Positions 35,644 through 46,011 of a DNA stretch of 64,000 nucleotides are shown here, in pieces. The stretch is from a virus. A program made the position numbers and the translations under genes. The stretch lies in IMG/VR virus record IMGVR_UViG_3300049793_000099, positions 32,911-96,910 of that record; one strand, 5' to 3'. The notes beneath the pieces were generated by a model that saw nothing but the letters and a program-made list of their open reading frames with translations, did not search any database and was not told where the DNA came from. Positions within the stretch are counted from its first letter, which is position 1; each line of letters begins with the position of its first letter.

Positions 35644-38600
35644 TTACACACTATAACTGATAATTATATCATGCAGTATTAATTTATAATTAGAGGTATT
35701 ATCAAATTGTAATACTAATTTAACCCAAGGATTTCTAATTCTTTCTCTAGAATTTTGATTACGAGGTAGAATAGCATTCCAATCTCTAAACTTTCTCCTA
35801 AGATTTGAATTTCTACTCAATGTTAATGGTATTAAGCCAGAATCCTGATATTCATTATAAAGTCTAATTTTAGTTAATGTTTTATCGGGTTGATCTACAT
35901 CATTTAAATATACTTCAGATTTATACATTATATTGTCAAATACAGTATCTAAATTTGAATCAGGATTAACATTTAATATTACATAAGAAGGATAATTTAT
36001 ACCATAAAAATTATTATAATTTCCTTCATATTGACGATATATCGATTTTAAATTAGGATTAGTTGTAATAAAATATTGACCTTTACTTATATACATGCTT
36101 GGTAAATAATCATAAAAAGATATAAATTGATCTCTAGATTCATTAAAAGATAATGTGAATGATTCTTCACTATTTAAGAATGTCATAAAAACATCATTAT
36201 TAATATAATCAAAACCTGCCGAAATACCTTGTTTAATTAAAGGATTGTTTATTTTAAGACCTTCTAATTCAATATTTTTAATAAAGTATGTATGCATACC
36301 TTTAGTATCAGATAAACCGTTTATTTGACTTTTAAAAACACAAAATGCTTTATTTAATAAATCAAAATAATATATACCTTGAGATGTTGAAACAACACTC
36401 CATTTATTTAATGTACCACTATCTGTTGAAATATATTGATATCTATCAAGAACACTACCAGTACCTAATTGTACAGCTAAACCATCACTACCTGTAATTT
36501 GAACTCTAGGACTTATAGATATAAAAGAAAAAGCTTTATCTTGAATACAATATGTTTCATCATTAAAACTAGTTAAACTATTAATTGGTCCATGTTTACC
36601 ATCTAATGTCATTATTTCATTAGGTAATATATCTGTCCAATTATCTATAAGCTCTCCTGCTGATTTTAATTTTGTTGTAATAATATTTGTATCTAAACTA
36701 TTTATTTTTTTAATATTATAATTTAAACCTGTTCGTTGTATTAAATCTGGAACTTGGGAATATACTTTATTATATTTATGATATTCACTATCAATAGGTT
36801 GAAATCTAGAATCCCATGGTAATAAACTTAAATCATTTCTATTTGGTAAATCTATTGTAGTTTCAGTTAAAAAATTAACAATTTCTTCTAATACATAAAC
36901 ACCTTCTGCAATATCATTACTATCTGTACGTACCACCCTAAGAAATTTAAATCCATTTACAAATGTATCGCCTGGTGAGTCAATTAATATTGAAGGATTT
37001 AAACTATCAAACTCTACGAATTCTCCAATTTCAATATAGTTACTACGTTTTTTATCTTCATAACTATTACCTCCATAAATATTACCTAAATAGATCTCAG
37101 AATCACCTTTAACAAGTTCTCCAATTAAACCATTATTGTCACCACTAAGTCCTGCACTTACACACATTGATTCAAGTAATGGTCTATTAAAATGTTCAAT
37201 TGAAGAATCATCTGAACCAGTAACTAATGTTAAACATCTATTACCATAAGATCTTATAGAGATAATTCTTCTACCATATTTACCATCATCATCATAAAAA
37301 GTATCACCATCAGTTAATACACTTTCTAATGAATTTATATATCTATAATTAGGATCGTTATTGTAATTTGTACCTGCTTGACCTTTTTCAGTAATTTCAG
37401 GTTTACCATATATATCTATATATAATGGTGTTGGAGATTTTATATAATTAGTATGTACTCCTAAATCTGGATTAACATCTCCATATTCTCTATTAAACAT
37501 TGAGTGTATTACTCTATCTGCATTACTTACCCCAGGATGAGATATTAAACCTCTATCAAGAATATTATCCACATTTCCTTCACCAATATCTATTATAGTT
37601 TGATCAGTTACTGAATAATTAGGAGATATACCGTTAAAAGCCTTCCCTTCGATTGTAATTACATCGTCATCTGAATATCTTCTCAACCATGAACTATTAT
37701 AACTATTTTTTAACGAACCTTTTATCTTAAGTTTGAGATTATCTGAAATAGATATTGATTCGTTAAATAATATTTCTGGAGAATATAATTGTAACATTGA
37801 ATTAAACTGATATAACCTTCCAGAAACATCTGAATCACCATAATAACTAAGTTGAACTTCAGTATCTGGCGAATCTCTATTTTCATTCATCAATCTTAAA
37901 TGTTCGGCTTTACGAAGAGGTTGTGTATTACCGTTTAAAGTTGTATTATTGCAATTTCTAACAAGTATATTGGGTAATTTAGGTAAATTGTTTACAATAG
38001 GTAAAGTTGGAGTTGCGCTATTATCTGTAGTTTTAAAATCAATCATCATGGGTGTTAATAATCCATTTGAAACGATAGTTCTATCACTTAATTTTCTTTC
38101 AGCGATTATCACTTTATATCCAGTAGGGATATCGTATATTGAATCAAATAAATTAGTAGATAACCAAGTAAAAAAAGCAGGCTTTAATGTAAGTTTAAAG
38201 GTATTGTAATTACCTGCTAAATTACCATCTCTAGCTTTAATATCTGCAATCCATTTAGGTTGTGATATTTGACCATAGGCATTAAAAAATTCAATACCTA
38301 TTCGATATATTTCATCATCTTTAAAATATTTACCTTTCTTATTGTATATAGTGGTTTGAGTAAGTTCGTAAGAAATGTATTTACCTTCTCCTCCAAATGT
38401 TATACCATCTTTTTGAAATTTATATACATTAGGGTGTAAATTTACACTATCATGTTTGATAAGTTCACTGTTATCATAATCAGCATCGGTAGTTATTGTA
38501 AATAATGTACCATCTGGTACTCCAGCAGTTAATTTTAAATCTTTATATATTTCTGCTATATTTGAAGAATTGTAAGAGTAAGCTCGAGTATCTAAATCAA

Positions 38601-39663
38601 CATCAAAATTAATTTCTTTATAGTTTGCAAAAAATAATCTATTAAATTTTGTATTTATATGCTTTGGAATAATAATATCGGATCCTAGAAATATAAATTC
38701 CTCTAGAGATAATGTACTAATTACTATACCATCATCAAATATTTCTATACTACCATTAGAAGGAATACTCCTATCGTCTATTAACGATATACTTGGTACT
38801 TCATTGTAAGAAGTGTATTTAATAGCGTATACTTTAATATTTGTATAAGTATTATCTAAATTATCGATTAAAACAATTGGTGCAGATCCTACAAACTCAT
38901 TTACAGTACCACCACCAAATATACCTCTATCAAGAGGTACTAGTTTACTTAAAGGACTTATTTTTGTTTGAGAAGAATTAATACGATATAAATTATAAGC
39001 GTATTGTATCATACCTGCGGTATGTACGCCACCAGTAGTAATATCTGTTATAATAGGTTGTTTTAAAGTTGTTTTACCAACCATATCTATAACATTTTGA
39101 GAAACATCGATTAATTCTTCAAGATCTTGATTAGCAATTGAATGTTCAATGTTAATGAACCTCATTTGACTTATACCATCAACCCAATAAACTTTATCAA
39201 TAAATTCATTTTCAAAATTATTAATTGTTTGAATTGGGTTGTTAATTGAGAAATTTAGATTTCTAAGATATAATAAAGTAATCTCGTATGTTTCATAATC
39301 AACTTTCCAAATACAATCGAATCCTGTATTATCTGTAGTAAATAATATAATATATTTTCTACTGTTTGAATAACCAATTATAACTTGATCTCCACTTTGA
39401 CCTTCATAATCAATTTCATCATTAATATAAGATAATGTTTTATCACCATAACTAATTATTTTAATATCATAATCTATTATAGGTACTGGGATAGTTAAAA
39501 TTAAAGAATTACCTTTTTCATTTGTAACAGACCCCAAACTTTGTGAATCTGTTGCATTAATTCTAATATTTTTTCCTTCATAATAAAAATTTGGTTGATA
39601 TTGAGAAGAGGTAGTGTCCTGATTCATTCCATTATACGAATGTTTTGTTTGTTTATTCGTCAT
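35644..39663 (-). CDS. large tail protein (tail hub/nozzle or stabilisation protein, crAss-like)
   Basis: The N-terminus MTNKQTKHSYNGMNQDTT followed by QYQPNFYYEGKNIRI is the opening of the large tail protein that in crAss-like phages follows the connector genes and precedes the cargo genes; related podovirus proteins form the end of the short tail (P22 gp10/T7 gp12 type). The 1339-residue chain is beta-rich throughout, with many short Asn/Asp turns and no membrane segment. It probably forms the distal tube or hub through which DNA and cargo leave. It lies 6 bases after a connector gene and is closed by its own terminator. The exact tail position is inferred. Confidence 0.65.
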   Translation of the reverse strand: MTNKQTKHSYNGMNQDTTSSQYQPNFYYEGKNIRINATDSQSLGSVTNEKGNSLILTIPVPIIDYDIKIISYGDKTLSYINDEIDYEGQSGDQVIIGYSNSRKYIILFTTDNTGFDCIWKVDYETYEITLLYLRNLNFSINNPIQTINNFENEFIDKVYWVDGISQMRFINIEHSIANQDLEELIDVSQNVIDMVGKTTLKQPIITDITTGGVHTAGMIQYAYNLYRINSSQTKISPLSKLVPLDRGIFGGGTVNEFVGSAPIVLIDNLDNTYTNIKVYAIKYTSYNEVPSISLIDDRSIPSNGSIEIFDDGIVISTLSLEEFIFLGSDIIIPKHINTKFNRLFFANYKEINFDVDLDTRAYSYNSSNIAEIYKDLKLTAGVPDGTLFTITTDADYDNSELIKHDSVNLHPNVYKFQKDGITFGGEGKYISYELTQTTIYNKKGKYFKDDEIYRIGIEFFNAYGQISQPKWIADIKARDGNLAGNYNTFKLTLKPAFFTWLSTNLFDSIYDIPTGYKVIIAERKLSDRTIVSNGLLTPMMIDFKTTDNSATPTLPIVNNLPKLPNILVRNCNNTTLNGNTQPLRKAEHLRLMNENRDSPDTEVQLSYYGDSDVSGRLYQFNSMLQLYSPEILFNESISISDNLKLKIKGSLKNSYNSSWLRRYSDDDVITIEGKAFNGISPNYSVTDQTIIDIGEGNVDNILDRGLISHPGVSNADRVIHSMFNREYGDVNPDLGVHTNYIKSPTPLYIDIYGKPEITEKGQAGTNYNNDPNYRYINSLESVLTDGDTFYDDDGKYGRRIISIRSYGNRCLTLVTGSDDSSIEHFNRPLLESMCVSAGLSGDNNGLIGELVKGDSEIYLGNIYGGNSYEDKKRSNYIEIGEFVEFDSLNPSILIDSPGDTFVNGFKFLRVVRTDSNDIAEGVYVLEEIVNFLTETTIDLPNRNDLSLLPWDSRFQPIDSEYHKYNKVYSQVPDLIQRTGLNYNIKKINSLDTNIITTKLKSAGELIDNWTDILPNEIMTLDGKHGPINSLTSFNDETYCIQDKAFSFISISPRVQITGSDGLAVQLGTGSVLDRYQYISTDSGTLNKWSVVSTSQGIYYFDLLNKAFCVFKSQINGLSDTKGMHTYFIKNIELEGLKINNPLIKQGISAGFDYINNDVFMTFLNSEESFTLSFNESRDQFISFYDYLPSMYISKGQYFITTNPNLKSIYRQYEGNYNNFYGINYPSYVILNVNPDSNLDTVFDNIMYKSEVYLNDVDQPDKTLTKIRLYNEYQDSGLIPLTLSRNSNLRRKFRDWNAILPRNQNSRERIRNPWVKLVLQFDNTSNYKLILHDIIISYSV

Positions 39664-39669
39664 AATAGA

Positions 39670-40389
39670 TTATTTTTGTTTGATAATTTCTTTAACACCA
39701 AAATTTTTATAAAATGTTTCTTGAGGATTAATATCAATTATCATACGATTCACAGCATTCATCATTGTTTCCATTTGATCCATATTTTTAATTATCATTG
39801 AATTAGTAACTTGTGCGGAATAATAATGACGTTTTTGTTCATAGTATTGAAACACTTTGTCTGTAATTTTACCCATTGACCACAATCCTTCAAGTGTTCT
39901 ATGAATAATATAATATTCTAAAGCAACTTTAAATGATTCATTATCAGGTATTAATGGATAGCCAAATTCATCCGTAACTAATGCCATATATGAAATTGTA
40001 ATCCAACCTTCTTTTATAGAAGAAGTTAAAATATTACTTTGAGTTATATATGTACATTCTTGATAATAAGAATTGCAATTCTTACTATTTTCAATATCTG
40101 TATGATAAATATTACTGGCATATCTCATTGCAACACCCAGAGTACATCCATCATTAGAATATTGAACACCTTTAATTGATATTAAATTATTTGGTAATGC
40201 TACTTTATAATTATTTAATTTTAAAGGTGGATTTGTAACTTTATCTTCAAAAGCTAAAGAAGCTCCTATTAATCTTAAATATTCAATTGCATATTCTGCA
40301 GCATCTTCATATTTTAAATCTTGTATAATTGGTTGTTTTAATACTTTCCATAGTATATTTCCTAGACTGCAAGTTTTTCCTGAAACCAT
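39670..40389 (-). CDS. connector/tail ring protein, crAss-like (putative)
   Basis: A 239-residue protein with the motif EGWITISYMALVTDEFGYPLIPD in pieces around residues 126-149, a pattern I associate with ring (adaptor) proteins between portal and tail in crAss-like phages. The C-terminal part is helical with an MIIKNMDQMETMMN segment. It is the second of three connector-type genes in a row ahead of the large tail gene. Function is inferred from order; the sequence itself gives no enzymatic motif. Confidence 0.5.
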   Translation of the reverse strand: MVSGKTCSLGNILWKVLKQPIIQDLKYEDAAEYAIEYLRLIGASLAFEDKVTNPPLKLNNYKVALPNNLISIKGVQYSNDGCTLGVAMRYASNIYHTDIENSKNCNSYYQECTYITQSNILTSSIKEGWITISYMALVTDEFGYPLIPDNESFKVALEYYIIHRTLEGLWSMGKITDKVFQYYEQKRHYYSAQVTNSMIIKNMDQMETMMNAVNRMIIDINPQETFYKNFGVKEIIKQK

Positions 40390-40398
40390 CTTTTATAT

Positions 40399-40929
40399 TT
40401 AATATTGTTTATATGCTTCATAATTGTCTAAATTTGGATTTAATATTCTTTTAGCTAAAGTTCTTTGAAAAGAACGTGGCGGCTTATATCTAAAAAATCT
40501 CTTGTTTAAATAAGTTCCTTTACCTTTTAACATTAAAATTCTAAATACATATTTTGAAGTGTGATTATTTAAAAATCTAATGATCAACTTTTTCTCTTTA
40601 GCTTCCTCATCATTTTCCCATAATTGAGTTGTTGTTTTCCAATCAATTGGATGTGTATTTACAACTTTATTATCAACTAATTTAATACATCGTTTATTCT
40701 TTCTAATACAGAATGTAAATTTAGTTTTAATTGGTGTAAATTCTAAACCTTCGTTAATAATACTATCTACAATTCTTTTGTTAAAATCATAAACTATTTT
40801 ATCAAATAAAGTTTTGGATTTAGGGTCTTTAGATTTATATTTATAATAATTATAATAATCTTTGATACCAAAATCTGTATTTATTCGACCTTCCGATCTA
40901 ATGTTAATCATTATTTGCGTTATTTGCAT
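40399..40929 (-). CDS. structural/connector protein, 176 aa (putative)
   Basis: A basic protein with repeated Tyr/Lys (GIKDYYNYYKYKSKDPKSK near the start), a strand-rich middle and an Arg-rich end (RFFRYKPPRSFQRTLAKR). Genes of this size and character sit among the connector genes of crAss-like phages. The strongly basic C-terminus could contact DNA or the tail-end of the portal. Its start lies inside the preceding connector gene, overlapping it by 26 bases. Confidence 0.45.
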   Translation of the reverse strand: MQITQIMINIRSEGRINTDFGIKDYYNYYKYKSKDPKSKTLFDKIVYDFNKRIVDSIINEGLEFTPIKTKFTFCIRKNKRCIKLVDNKVVNTHPIDWKTTTQLWENDEEAKEKKLIIRFLNNHTSKYVFRILMLKGKGTYLNKRFFRYKPPRSFQRTLAKRILNPNLDNYEAYKQY

Positions 40930-41587
40930 TATCTTCAGGTATATTTAAAGAACCTATAAGAGTTTGTATAATCTCATTTCTAATATTATCTATATGATGC
41001 GCTTGTAATGGATATTCTGTTTCATTTTCATCGAAACAAGGTTTAGAATCTTCACAATTACAACAATTTTTATAATTTTGTAATTCTAAAGGATCTTCAA
41101 ATATACCTGTAACTGTAATACAATCGATTAATTTGACTGTTTCAGATTTACTAATTAAATATATATATTTATCTGTATCTAAGAAAGCATATATTGATTC
41201 AGCAAAAGGTGAGTATTGACTCCAAACTGCTCTTTCTTTATTAACAAAATTAAAAGGTTTTGTTATTTTAACAGAAGGTTTAACCTCTGTTATAGCTGAT
41301 TTAAGATGTAATTCTAATGGGATGGGTATAGTAGTCTTAGATCTCATTATCGTGTCACAATCATAGTCTAAACCACATTCATTAACAGATACTTCTTCCA
41401 TATCCATACAAAATTTTTGCAATATTGAATTATCTATTAATTTTTGTAAATTATTTGCATCATTACGTAGATATTTACTACGTTTTAAATTATAAAGGTA
41501 TATAATATACCTATCGGAGTAACGGGTGTCATCTACAGTATCTCTAATAGCCGTTCTGACATCATAAATTAGTTTTTGTAATTTCAT
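40904..41587 (-). CDS. connector/ring protein, 227 aa (putative)
   Basis: It begins with MKLQKLIYDVRTAIRDTVDD and DRYIIYLYNLKRSKYLR, a helix-loop-helix opening shared by head-to-tail adaptor proteins of Bacteroidetes phages, then a Cys-containing strand region (VSVNECGLDYDC). The tail end has another short Cys cluster CCNCEDSKPC near residue 175. These Cys could form disulfides or bind metal. A terminator of the upstream phosphoesterase gene precedes it, and the next gene overlaps it by 26 bases. Confidence 0.5.
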   Translation of the reverse strand: MKLQKLIYDVRTAIRDTVDDTRYSDRYIIYLYNLKRSKYLRNDANNLQKLIDNSILQKFCMDMEEVSVNECGLDYDCDTIMRSKTTIPIPLELHLKSAITEVKPSVKITKPFNFVNKERAVWSQYSPFAESIYAFLDTDKYIYLISKSETVKLIDCITVTGIFEDPLELQNYKNCCNCEDSKPCFDENETEYPLQAHHIDNIRNEIIQTLIGSLNIPEDNANNANND

Positions 41588-41597
41588 ATGTATATAT

Positions 41598-41624
41598 AAA
41601 AAAACCCCTCACTAGGAGAGGTTT
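41598..41624 (-). terminator. terminator after the metallophosphoesterase gene
   Basis: AAACCCCTC (41602-41610) pairs with GAGAGGTTT (41616-41624) around the loop ACTAG with one mismatch; a run of seven A (41598-41604) gives the U-tract on the minus strand. It separates the phosphoesterase from the connector genes. Confidence 0.8.
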
Positions 41625-41637
41625 ATGTTATTAATTA

Positions 41638-42570
41638 TTATAAATTCATCATTATATTTATTGGTACTTCACCTTGAAGAACTACTCCACATGCTATTGC
41701 GGGTTTAGGACCTTCTTTACCATAAGCCATTGCATAAGATTTATGATCAATACCGCATCCTACTTGCATTCCAAATAGTTTAAATTTAGCACCTACGCAC
41801 CAATCAATATAAGCTTGACTATGTAAATGACCTTGTACAATAGATTGTAAATCTCTACGAACTCTCGCTCTTGCAGTACCACCTTCGCCGTGAATGTATA
41901 ATACATCATCTATTTCAACTGATTCTGTAAAATTCCAATCTGGAGTTCCTAATACTTCAGCATAATCTTTAATCCATAGTTTAGACAGTCCGCTAGAATA
42001 AGCTTTACGCATTATCAATCTATCATGGTTACCTATAATTACTGTTGCTTTTGGAAAAGCTTTGTACCATTCTTTAATACGTTGTATAGCCATTTTAAGC
42101 TCTTGTCCAGCACTATATCCATCTGGATCAGTCTCATGATACGAACTTGCATGATTGTCTATTATATCACCTATAAATACCACTTCATTACATTTATATT
42201 TAGTATAAGTTTCTATACAATGAGATAAATAATTATCTAAACAAAATGGTTCATGTAAATCTCCAATAACTAAAACATTTTTACCAGATTTAAATTTTTT
42301 AACAAAAGATTCATCTGGAGTTAATGGATATTCTTGATGCTTAAAAGCATTCCTAAATACATCTTGTGAAGATTTAAAATCTTTATCTAATATAACTTTA
42401 AATGTCTCATGTCCTTTTCCAGGTTTAGATTTAAATTCTCTACGAATTTCACCTAGTGCTCGATAACATAAATTTTCATCACAATCTAATATTGTAGATA
42501 ATTTCTTGGAACCATATTTTATGTAACCCTGTTTTCCACGTAAAAATTCTTTAATATTTTCTAGTGTCAT
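41638..42570 (-). CDS. calcineurin-like metallophosphoesterase with N-terminal wHTH-like region
   Basis: All metal motifs are present in order: GDLHE (Asp104, His106), GDIIDNH (Asp135), GNHD (Asn181, His182), HGEGG (His227) and GHLH (His248, His250). Before them lies an 80-residue basic region that reads like a winged-helix domain (KLSTILDCDENLCYRALGEIRREF), which may bind DNA. Such enzymes hydrolyse phosphodiesters or phosphomonoesters, and crAss-like phages carry them beside structural genes; the substrate is unknown. The gene is an island with its own promoter-like element and terminator, differing from the plus-strand homologue, which is shorter and broken. Confidence 0.88.
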   Translation of the reverse strand: MTLENIKEFLRGKQGYIKYGSKKLSTILDCDENLCYRALGEIRREFKSKPGKGHETFKVILDKDFKSSQDVFRNAFKHQEYPLTPDESFVKKFKSGKNVLVIGDLHEPFCLDNYLSHCIETYTKYKCNEVVFIGDIIDNHASSYHETDPDGYSAGQELKMAIQRIKEWYKAFPKATVIIGNHDRLIMRKAYSSGLSKLWIKDYAEVLGTPDWNFTESVEIDDVLYIHGEGGTARARVRRDLQSIVQGHLHSQAYIDWCVGAKFKLFGMQVGCGIDHKSYAMAYGKEGPKPAIACGVVLQGEVPINIMMNL

Positions 42571-42594
42571 ATATAATATATTGATTAATAATTA

Positions 42595-42626
42595 CAAAGA
42601 TAATAAAATATTTTATAAATTCCTAA
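42595..42626 (-). promoter_or_regulatory. Bacteroidetes-type promoter of the phosphoesterase gene
   Basis: On the minus strand TTAG (42626-42623, one change from TTTG plus order) is followed after 20 bases by an exact TATCTTTG (42602-42595). The start codon at 42570 leaves a leader of roughly 20 bases. The -7 box equals that of the cargo promoter. Confidence 0.55.
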
Positions 42627-42647
42627 TTTTTAAGTAATTATTTTATA

Positions 42648-42905
42648 TTATTTTTTGATATTAAATATTTTAAATTTATAATCTACAAAAACAATAGGTT
42701 GTTTTTGAAAATCAGATTCTAAAAATAATTGATCACATTTTACTTCAAATGTTTTAATTTTAACAATTACTGGTTTAATTAGTTTGTTTGAACAACTTCT
42801 TTGTGTAAATATAACCAATAACAATATGACTATAATAATATTTTGAATATTTTTTTTATAATTTCCATTATTTAATTTTAATATATTTCTCAACCTCTTA
42901 TCCAA
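42648..42905 (-). CDS. small single-pass membrane protein, 85 aa
   Basis: A basic N-terminus is followed by a strongly hydrophobic stretch at about residues 22-36 (NIIIVILLLVIF), then a short Cys-containing extracellular/periplasmic part with KVKCDQLFLESDFQ. No family is recognised. It lies between the fibre genes and the phosphoesterase promoter. A role in lysis or in superinfection exclusion is possible but unsupported. Confidence 0.45.
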   Translation of the reverse strand: MDKRLRNILKLNNGNYKKNIQNIIIVILLLVIFTQRSCSNKLIKPVIVKIKTFEVKCDQLFLESDFQKQPIVFVDYKFKIFNIKK

Positions 42906-42979
42906 GTTATTGTTGTTATGTAAGAACTTGTTAGAATTAATCTACATAAAGTATTTGCTATATATTTTTCCACACACTC

Positions 42980-45900
42980 TTAATAAAAAATACTCCAATT
43001 TATATCTTCTAAAGTAATCGTATTATTTGAAGATGCTGTTCCCCATTGAACAGATAAACCAAATATATTTATAGCAGTAGTATCAATTGTTTTAGTACCA
43101 TTTGACGGTATTATAGATCCATCCGCAAATGCTCCTTCTTGAAATAAAGTTGCTATATGTGAATTACATGTACCACTTACCCCTACACTTCTTATAGTAA
43201 TTTCAAAATTAATATATGTGCCCGTATTAGTACTAGCTGTAACAGTTCTTGCCGCTGTAGCACTAAAAGTAGTAGTTCCTGCCGAACCTCCTTTACTTTT
43301 AATAGTTAAGGTAGGGGTAAGAACAGCAGATTGTATTAACCAAGCTGTAGCTTTAATTCTACTTCCTACCCTTAAAGTATTAGCTGCTACAGATAATTGA
43401 ATATTTGTTCCTGTAAACAAGGTTTCAGTTGTAGTATTTGCTACGCTATTACTATTAACTGAATTAGATAGTTGTACATTATCGTGAGGAGAATTATTTA
43501 CTATACCTGTCCCTCTATTAGATCTAAGTTGCCAATTTGGTGTAATTTGACTTAAACCATTTAAGTATGTACCTACTCCTATAAAGTCACAATCAGATAA
43601 TACAGCATTAGTTACTGTAGGTGTACCTATAGATATACCTGTTTGTGTAGTAGCAATATCGAATTCATTTCTTGATATTTTTAACTGTTTAAATATACCC
43701 GAAGGAATACTAATACAAGTTATAGTACTTATATTACCTTCCCATAGTCCATCAGCTATATTAACAAAATTACAAGTACCTTGTATAGTAATTCCAGCAC
43801 TACAATTTATTACAAGAGTCTTACTAGAGATTAAAATATCCACCCCATTAATTGTTCCTAAAGATTTACAACTTCCGTAGATAATATCTCTAAACTCAAC
43901 CTTATTTGTACTACCAGTAAAATTATATACAGATCCTCCCGTTGTAATAGCCGCTAAAGTTAAAAAAGCAATACTACAATCTTTATTTGCATTAATCAAC
44001 ATACCACTAGTTCCAGTATATATTAGTTGGTCACTAGATTTATCAACTCCATATATTAAATTAGAAGTATTAAATGTGAGAGTATTTGTACCAATATTAA
44101 CTGCTCCATTTATCTGATATGCTGTATTTGCAACAAGTGTTATATTACCTCCTGATGGTGTTGGAAAATCGGATAAAGATTTTATTAATACTGTATTAAT
44201 ATTTGACGCACTATATACCGTCTGTAATGTTGGTATAAATGTACCAACAGATTGATTATTTTGAATATCCATAAATAAATAATCAGTTCCTACTGTACCT
44301 CCTGACCAAGTAGTACTCTTTTTAAATATTATCCAACCAATTGCAATACCATTTCTTAGACCATTAGGGGAATCAATATAAATATCTGTACTAGTACCTG
44401 CTATAGCTTTATCAATATTGTCATATTGATGCTGTCCTCTTTGGATTCTTATTATACTTGATGGATATTTCCAGACTTTAGCTGCACCGAATTTACCACC
44501 TGCTAAAGTTGTTGTAACTCCTGCTATATCAATATTAGTTACATCAAAAGTTTGAGTATTAGAACCTTCAACATCAGTTTGATTTCTCATTCTAAAAGTA
44601 GCATCTGTTGCACCAGTTAAAGTAAATATAGGTCTTTTACTATTACCCCCTCCCCCATTTTTAATAACTAATCCACCCGTATGTGATAGTCTAGTACCTG
44701 TAGTTCCCACACTTACTAAATTTGAGTTAAATTTTTTTCTAAAACCATCAAATTCTAATAATTGATGTAATTGAACACTTAGTCCATCTGCATACATTGG
44801 TAAAAAATTTATAACATTTAAGTTAATTAAATTAGAGTGGACTAAAACCCATGTACCTATAATACTATCGTAAGTAGTTGGATCAGGTGGAGTTAAACTT
44901 TGAATTACGACACCCAAATTATTTATAGTAACAAAGCTTTCAGTCTGTGTTCCTAAAAAAGTTACAGTTTGTGCAGTTAAATTTACATTTATAGTTGTAG
45001 AGATAAAAGTATTAGGATCTACTATTTCTCCTATAACTTGTATATCAAACTTAGTATCATCTCCTCCATTTATTACAATTCCCGTACCACTAATTACTCT
45101 AGTTGATTGTAGATAATTAGATTGCTGTTGTAATAGGCTTAAAGCATTTTGTATAGTTGTAGTTATACTAATTCTAGCCCAAGTTATACTAGAATTAAAT
45201 CCTGTTAATACTGTAGCTCTAACATCTGTTGCTAAGTCCCTAAAGGTTTTAATGCCAGACCAAAAATCTGTTACACTTCCTGAACCCGTAATTGTAGACT
45301 CTTTAGTATCTATTTGTGCCTGTATAGAACTTGTAATACCAGTTAAATAACTTAATTCAGTTGGTGTGATACTTGAACTAATAATATCTTTATTAACATC
45401 TAAATATGGAACAGTATTAGCAGTTCCAGAACTAAATCTTGGTGCAATAGTAAATGTGATCTTAGCTGTAAATGTTTGAACTAAAGTCTTAATCTTAGTC
45501 CAACCTAAATAAAATTTCTTAGCTGTTACTATTTTAGCATCATCTATTGTTGCTTCATCCTCTATTATAGCTTGTGTTACAATTTGTGCAGTACCTCTAT
45601 TACTTATAGTAGCTTGTTGAGTATTATAAGAGGATATATGCCAATTAGTATTTGTCTGTCCAGGAGAATTAACTAACGCTCGTATTAAATCTCCCATATC
45701 AACGGAAATTCCTCCTAGAACTCCCGCTATATCAATTTCATATTGATCTCCTTTTAATATAGCGCCTGCAACTCCAGAACCATTTAATGTTGGAAAAAGA
45801 TTAGAACTAGCATCATATCCTCCCCGATCCTCTACTAATCCTAGAACTAAACTATCTGAATAAGAGTTGGCTGTATTTAGTATATCTGATAGACTAACAT

Positions 45901-46000
45901 TATCTACATTCTCTAAACCAACTGTACTTCTATCAATATCTATATTACCTACTTCATCAGAAGGTATGTTATTTATTTGATTAAGTGTATACTTTTCCAT
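42980..46000 (-). CDS. tail fibre / receptor-binding protein, 1006 aa
   Basis: The start MEKYTLNQINNIPSDEVG with a repeated Val/Asp/Asn pattern is of the kind that begins Bacteroidetes phage fibres. The chain is Thr/Ser/Asn/Gly-rich with long runs of beta strands; the middle includes VNLTAQTVTFLGTQTESF and the last 400 residues alternate strands as in beta-helix trimers. No enzymatic motif is visible, so binding of host surface polysaccharide is the likely job. Base composition looks less AT-rich than in neighbouring genes, which is common in fibre genes that are exchanged between phages. A second fibre gene lies 11 bases upstream. Confidence 0.65.
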   Translation of the reverse strand: MEKYTLNQINNIPSDEVGNIDIDRSTVGLENVDNVSLSDILNTANSYSDSLVLGLVEDRGGYDASSNLFPTLNGSGVAGAILKGDQYEIDIAGVLGGISVDMGDLIRALVNSPGQTNTNWHISSYNTQQATISNRGTAQIVTQAIIEDEATIDDAKIVTAKKFYLGWTKIKTLVQTFTAKITFTIAPRFSSGTANTVPYLDVNKDIISSSITPTELSYLTGITSSIQAQIDTKESTITGSGSVTDFWSGIKTFRDLATDVRATVLTGFNSSITWARISITTTIQNALSLLQQQSNYLQSTRVISGTGIVINGGDDTKFDIQVIGEIVDPNTFISTTINVNLTAQTVTFLGTQTESFVTINNLGVVIQSLTPPDPTTYDSIIGTWVLVHSNLINLNVINFLPMYADGLSVQLHQLLEFDGFRKKFNSNLVSVGTTGTRLSHTGGLVIKNGGGGNSKRPIFTLTGATDATFRMRNQTDVEGSNTQTFDVTNIDIAGVTTTLAGGKFGAAKVWKYPSSIIRIQRGQHQYDNIDKAIAGTSTDIYIDSPNGLRNGIAIGWIIFKKSTTWSGGTVGTDYLFMDIQNNQSVGTFIPTLQTVYSASNINTVLIKSLSDFPTPSGGNITLVANTAYQINGAVNIGTNTLTFNTSNLIYGVDKSSDQLIYTGTSGMLINANKDCSIAFLTLAAITTGGSVYNFTGSTNKVEFRDIIYGSCKSLGTINGVDILISSKTLVINCSAGITIQGTCNFVNIADGLWEGNISTITCISIPSGIFKQLKISRNEFDIATTQTGISIGTPTVTNAVLSDCDFIGVGTYLNGLSQITPNWQLRSNRGTGIVNNSPHDNVQLSNSVNSNSVANTTTETLFTGTNIQLSVAANTLRVGSRIKATAWLIQSAVLTPTLTIKSKGGSAGTTTFSATAARTVTASTNTGTYINFEITIRSVGVSGTCNSHIATLFQEGAFADGSIIPSNGTKTIDTTAINIFGLSVQWGTASSNNTITLEDINWSIFY

Positions 46001-46011
46001 AATTATATAAA